Positions 6,191 to 6,866 of a DNA stretch of 6,866 nt are shown one piece after another (position 1 is the stretch's first letter; every line of letters starts with the position of its first letter). The translations under genes and the position numbers were made by a program. The notes under the pieces were generated by a model, which worked only from the letters and a program-made list of their open reading frames with translations, was not told the DNA's origin and searched no databases. The stretch comes from Deltaproteobacteria bacterium (lineage in GTDB: Bacteria > Myxococcota_A > UBA9160 > PR03), in NCBI GenBank assembly GCA_018262315.1, contig JAGSPS010000173.1, forward strand, positions 1 through 6,866, given 5' to 3'.

Positions 6191-6866
6191 TCAGGCGTGG
6201 CTCGGCACCGCTGTGCAGACGGTCTCGCACACCGAGTCGCCGCCCTGCACCGGACCGAAATTGCCAAGGAACGTGCGGCAGGAGCGCAGCGGAGAACCGT
6301 TCCACACTTGATCGAGTTCTTGCTCGACGAGGTTGCCGAGCTTGAAACGGTCGCCGGTCACGACGCAGCATGGGAAGACGTCGCCATTCCAGTTGACCAC
6401 GCCTACTGTGAACGGCTGCCTGCAGACAGGGTGCAGCATGGGATGCAACTCGAAGGGCGCCAGGTTCTCATTGACCTGATTGGGATGCCAATACGGCGTC
6501 GACGGGGGCGCTGAGAGAATCGGGGACCACTCCTTCGCGTACCGAGTTTGAAACTCGTCGGGGGCCGAGAGCAGTTTGAACCAGATCTCCACCCCGATGT
6601 CTTTCGCGACTTCTCTGGCCGCCTCGATCTCGTGTTCGTTGAAGCGATTGAGATAGAACGCCCAGAGCAAGCCGGGGGTTTCCATCCGGAGGCGGTCGCG
6701 AGCGCGAACGAGCTGTCGCAAATTACCGAGTGCCCGCTCGACGTTGCCGCCTACGCGGTACTTCTCGTAACTCTCCTGAGTCACGCCGTCGATCGACGCG
6801 AACAGCGAGAACAGTCCGGATCGGACGATTTCTTCAGCCTCGCGGTCCGAGAAGTCGCGGAGGCTC
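6191..6866 (-). CDS. Radical SAM/SPASM domain protein, partial (C-terminal part only)
   Basis: The frame is open from the stop (6191-6193) through the right edge, giving 224 visible residues; the N-terminus, with the expected CxxxCxxC cluster motif, is outside the window. The GTG at 6782-6784 is internal, because coding similarity continues upstream of it. Visible residues 15-37 read RSGLFSLFASIDG followed by VTQESYEKYR, the pattern of the middle of radical SAM barrels (SIDG, then YxxYRxGG). The C-terminal part is a SPASM-type auxiliary iron-sulfur domain: C148-x12-G-x4-CC (166-167), then LGNL, a VWNGSPLR segment, C196, and C213-x3-C217 near the end. This is fewer cysteines than a full two-cluster SPASM domain. 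Such proteins carry out radical modification of peptides, sugars or other small molecules. The exact reaction cannot be assigned. Its proximity to a glycosyltransferase hints at glycan or surface biosynthesis, but the two genes are convergent and not in one operon. Confidence 0.88.
   Translation of the reverse strand, partial: SLRDFSDREAEEIVRSGLFSLFASIDGVTQESYEKYRVGGNVERALGNLRQLVRARDRLRMETPGLLWAFYLNRFNEHEIEAAREVAKDIGVEIWFKLLSAPDEFQTRYAKEWSPILSAPPSTPYWHPNQVNENLAPFELHPMLHPVCRQPFTVGVVNWNGDVFPCCVVTGDRFKLGNLVEQELDQVWNGSPLRSCRTFLGNFGPVQGGDSVCETVCTAVPSHA

Overview
This is a GC-rich, bacterial chromosomal window with dense coding in the style of a housekeeping region. It holds three complete protein genes, one tRNA gene and one gene cut by the right edge. 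The GC-rich codon use, the TTG start of lon, a tRNA gene with an encoded CCA end, and a WbbL-type glycosyltransferase suggest a high-GC Gram-negative, possibly a myxobacterial or Binatota-like lineage. That placement is inference; nothing here fixes the taxon.

Layout from left to right. Positions 1-227 hold no convincing gene, but contain a striking imperfect inverted repeat: arms 37-62 and 123-148 match at 24 of 26 positions and enclose a further hairpin. It lies just downstream of rnr and is followed, on the rnr strand, by a T-rich stretch. Positions 228-2408 (minus) encode RNase R. Positions 2409-2516 form a short divergent spacer carrying a good sigma70-type promoter for the tRNA-Leu(CAG) gene at 2517-2603. 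Positions 2604-2788 are a hairpin-rich leader between the tRNA and lon. Positions 2789-5164 (plus) encode a complete ATP-dependent protease Lon with a TTG start. After 39 bases, 5204-6172 (plus) encodes a family 2 glycosyltransferase. Converging on it, with 18 bases between stop codons, is the C-terminal part of a radical SAM/SPASM protein (6191 to beyond 6866, minus).

Functionally the left and centre are macromolecular quality control: RNase R degrades structured and defective RNA, and Lon degrades damaged and regulatory proteins. In E. coli RNase R is itself reported to be a Lon substrate, so their head-to-head placement around a tRNA is notable, although no co-regulation is shown here. The right side looks like the edge of a cell-surface glycan or small-molecule modification locus. 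I see no CRISPR array, no transposase and no clear new multi-gene system. The best candidate for something undescribed is the structured element at 37-148.
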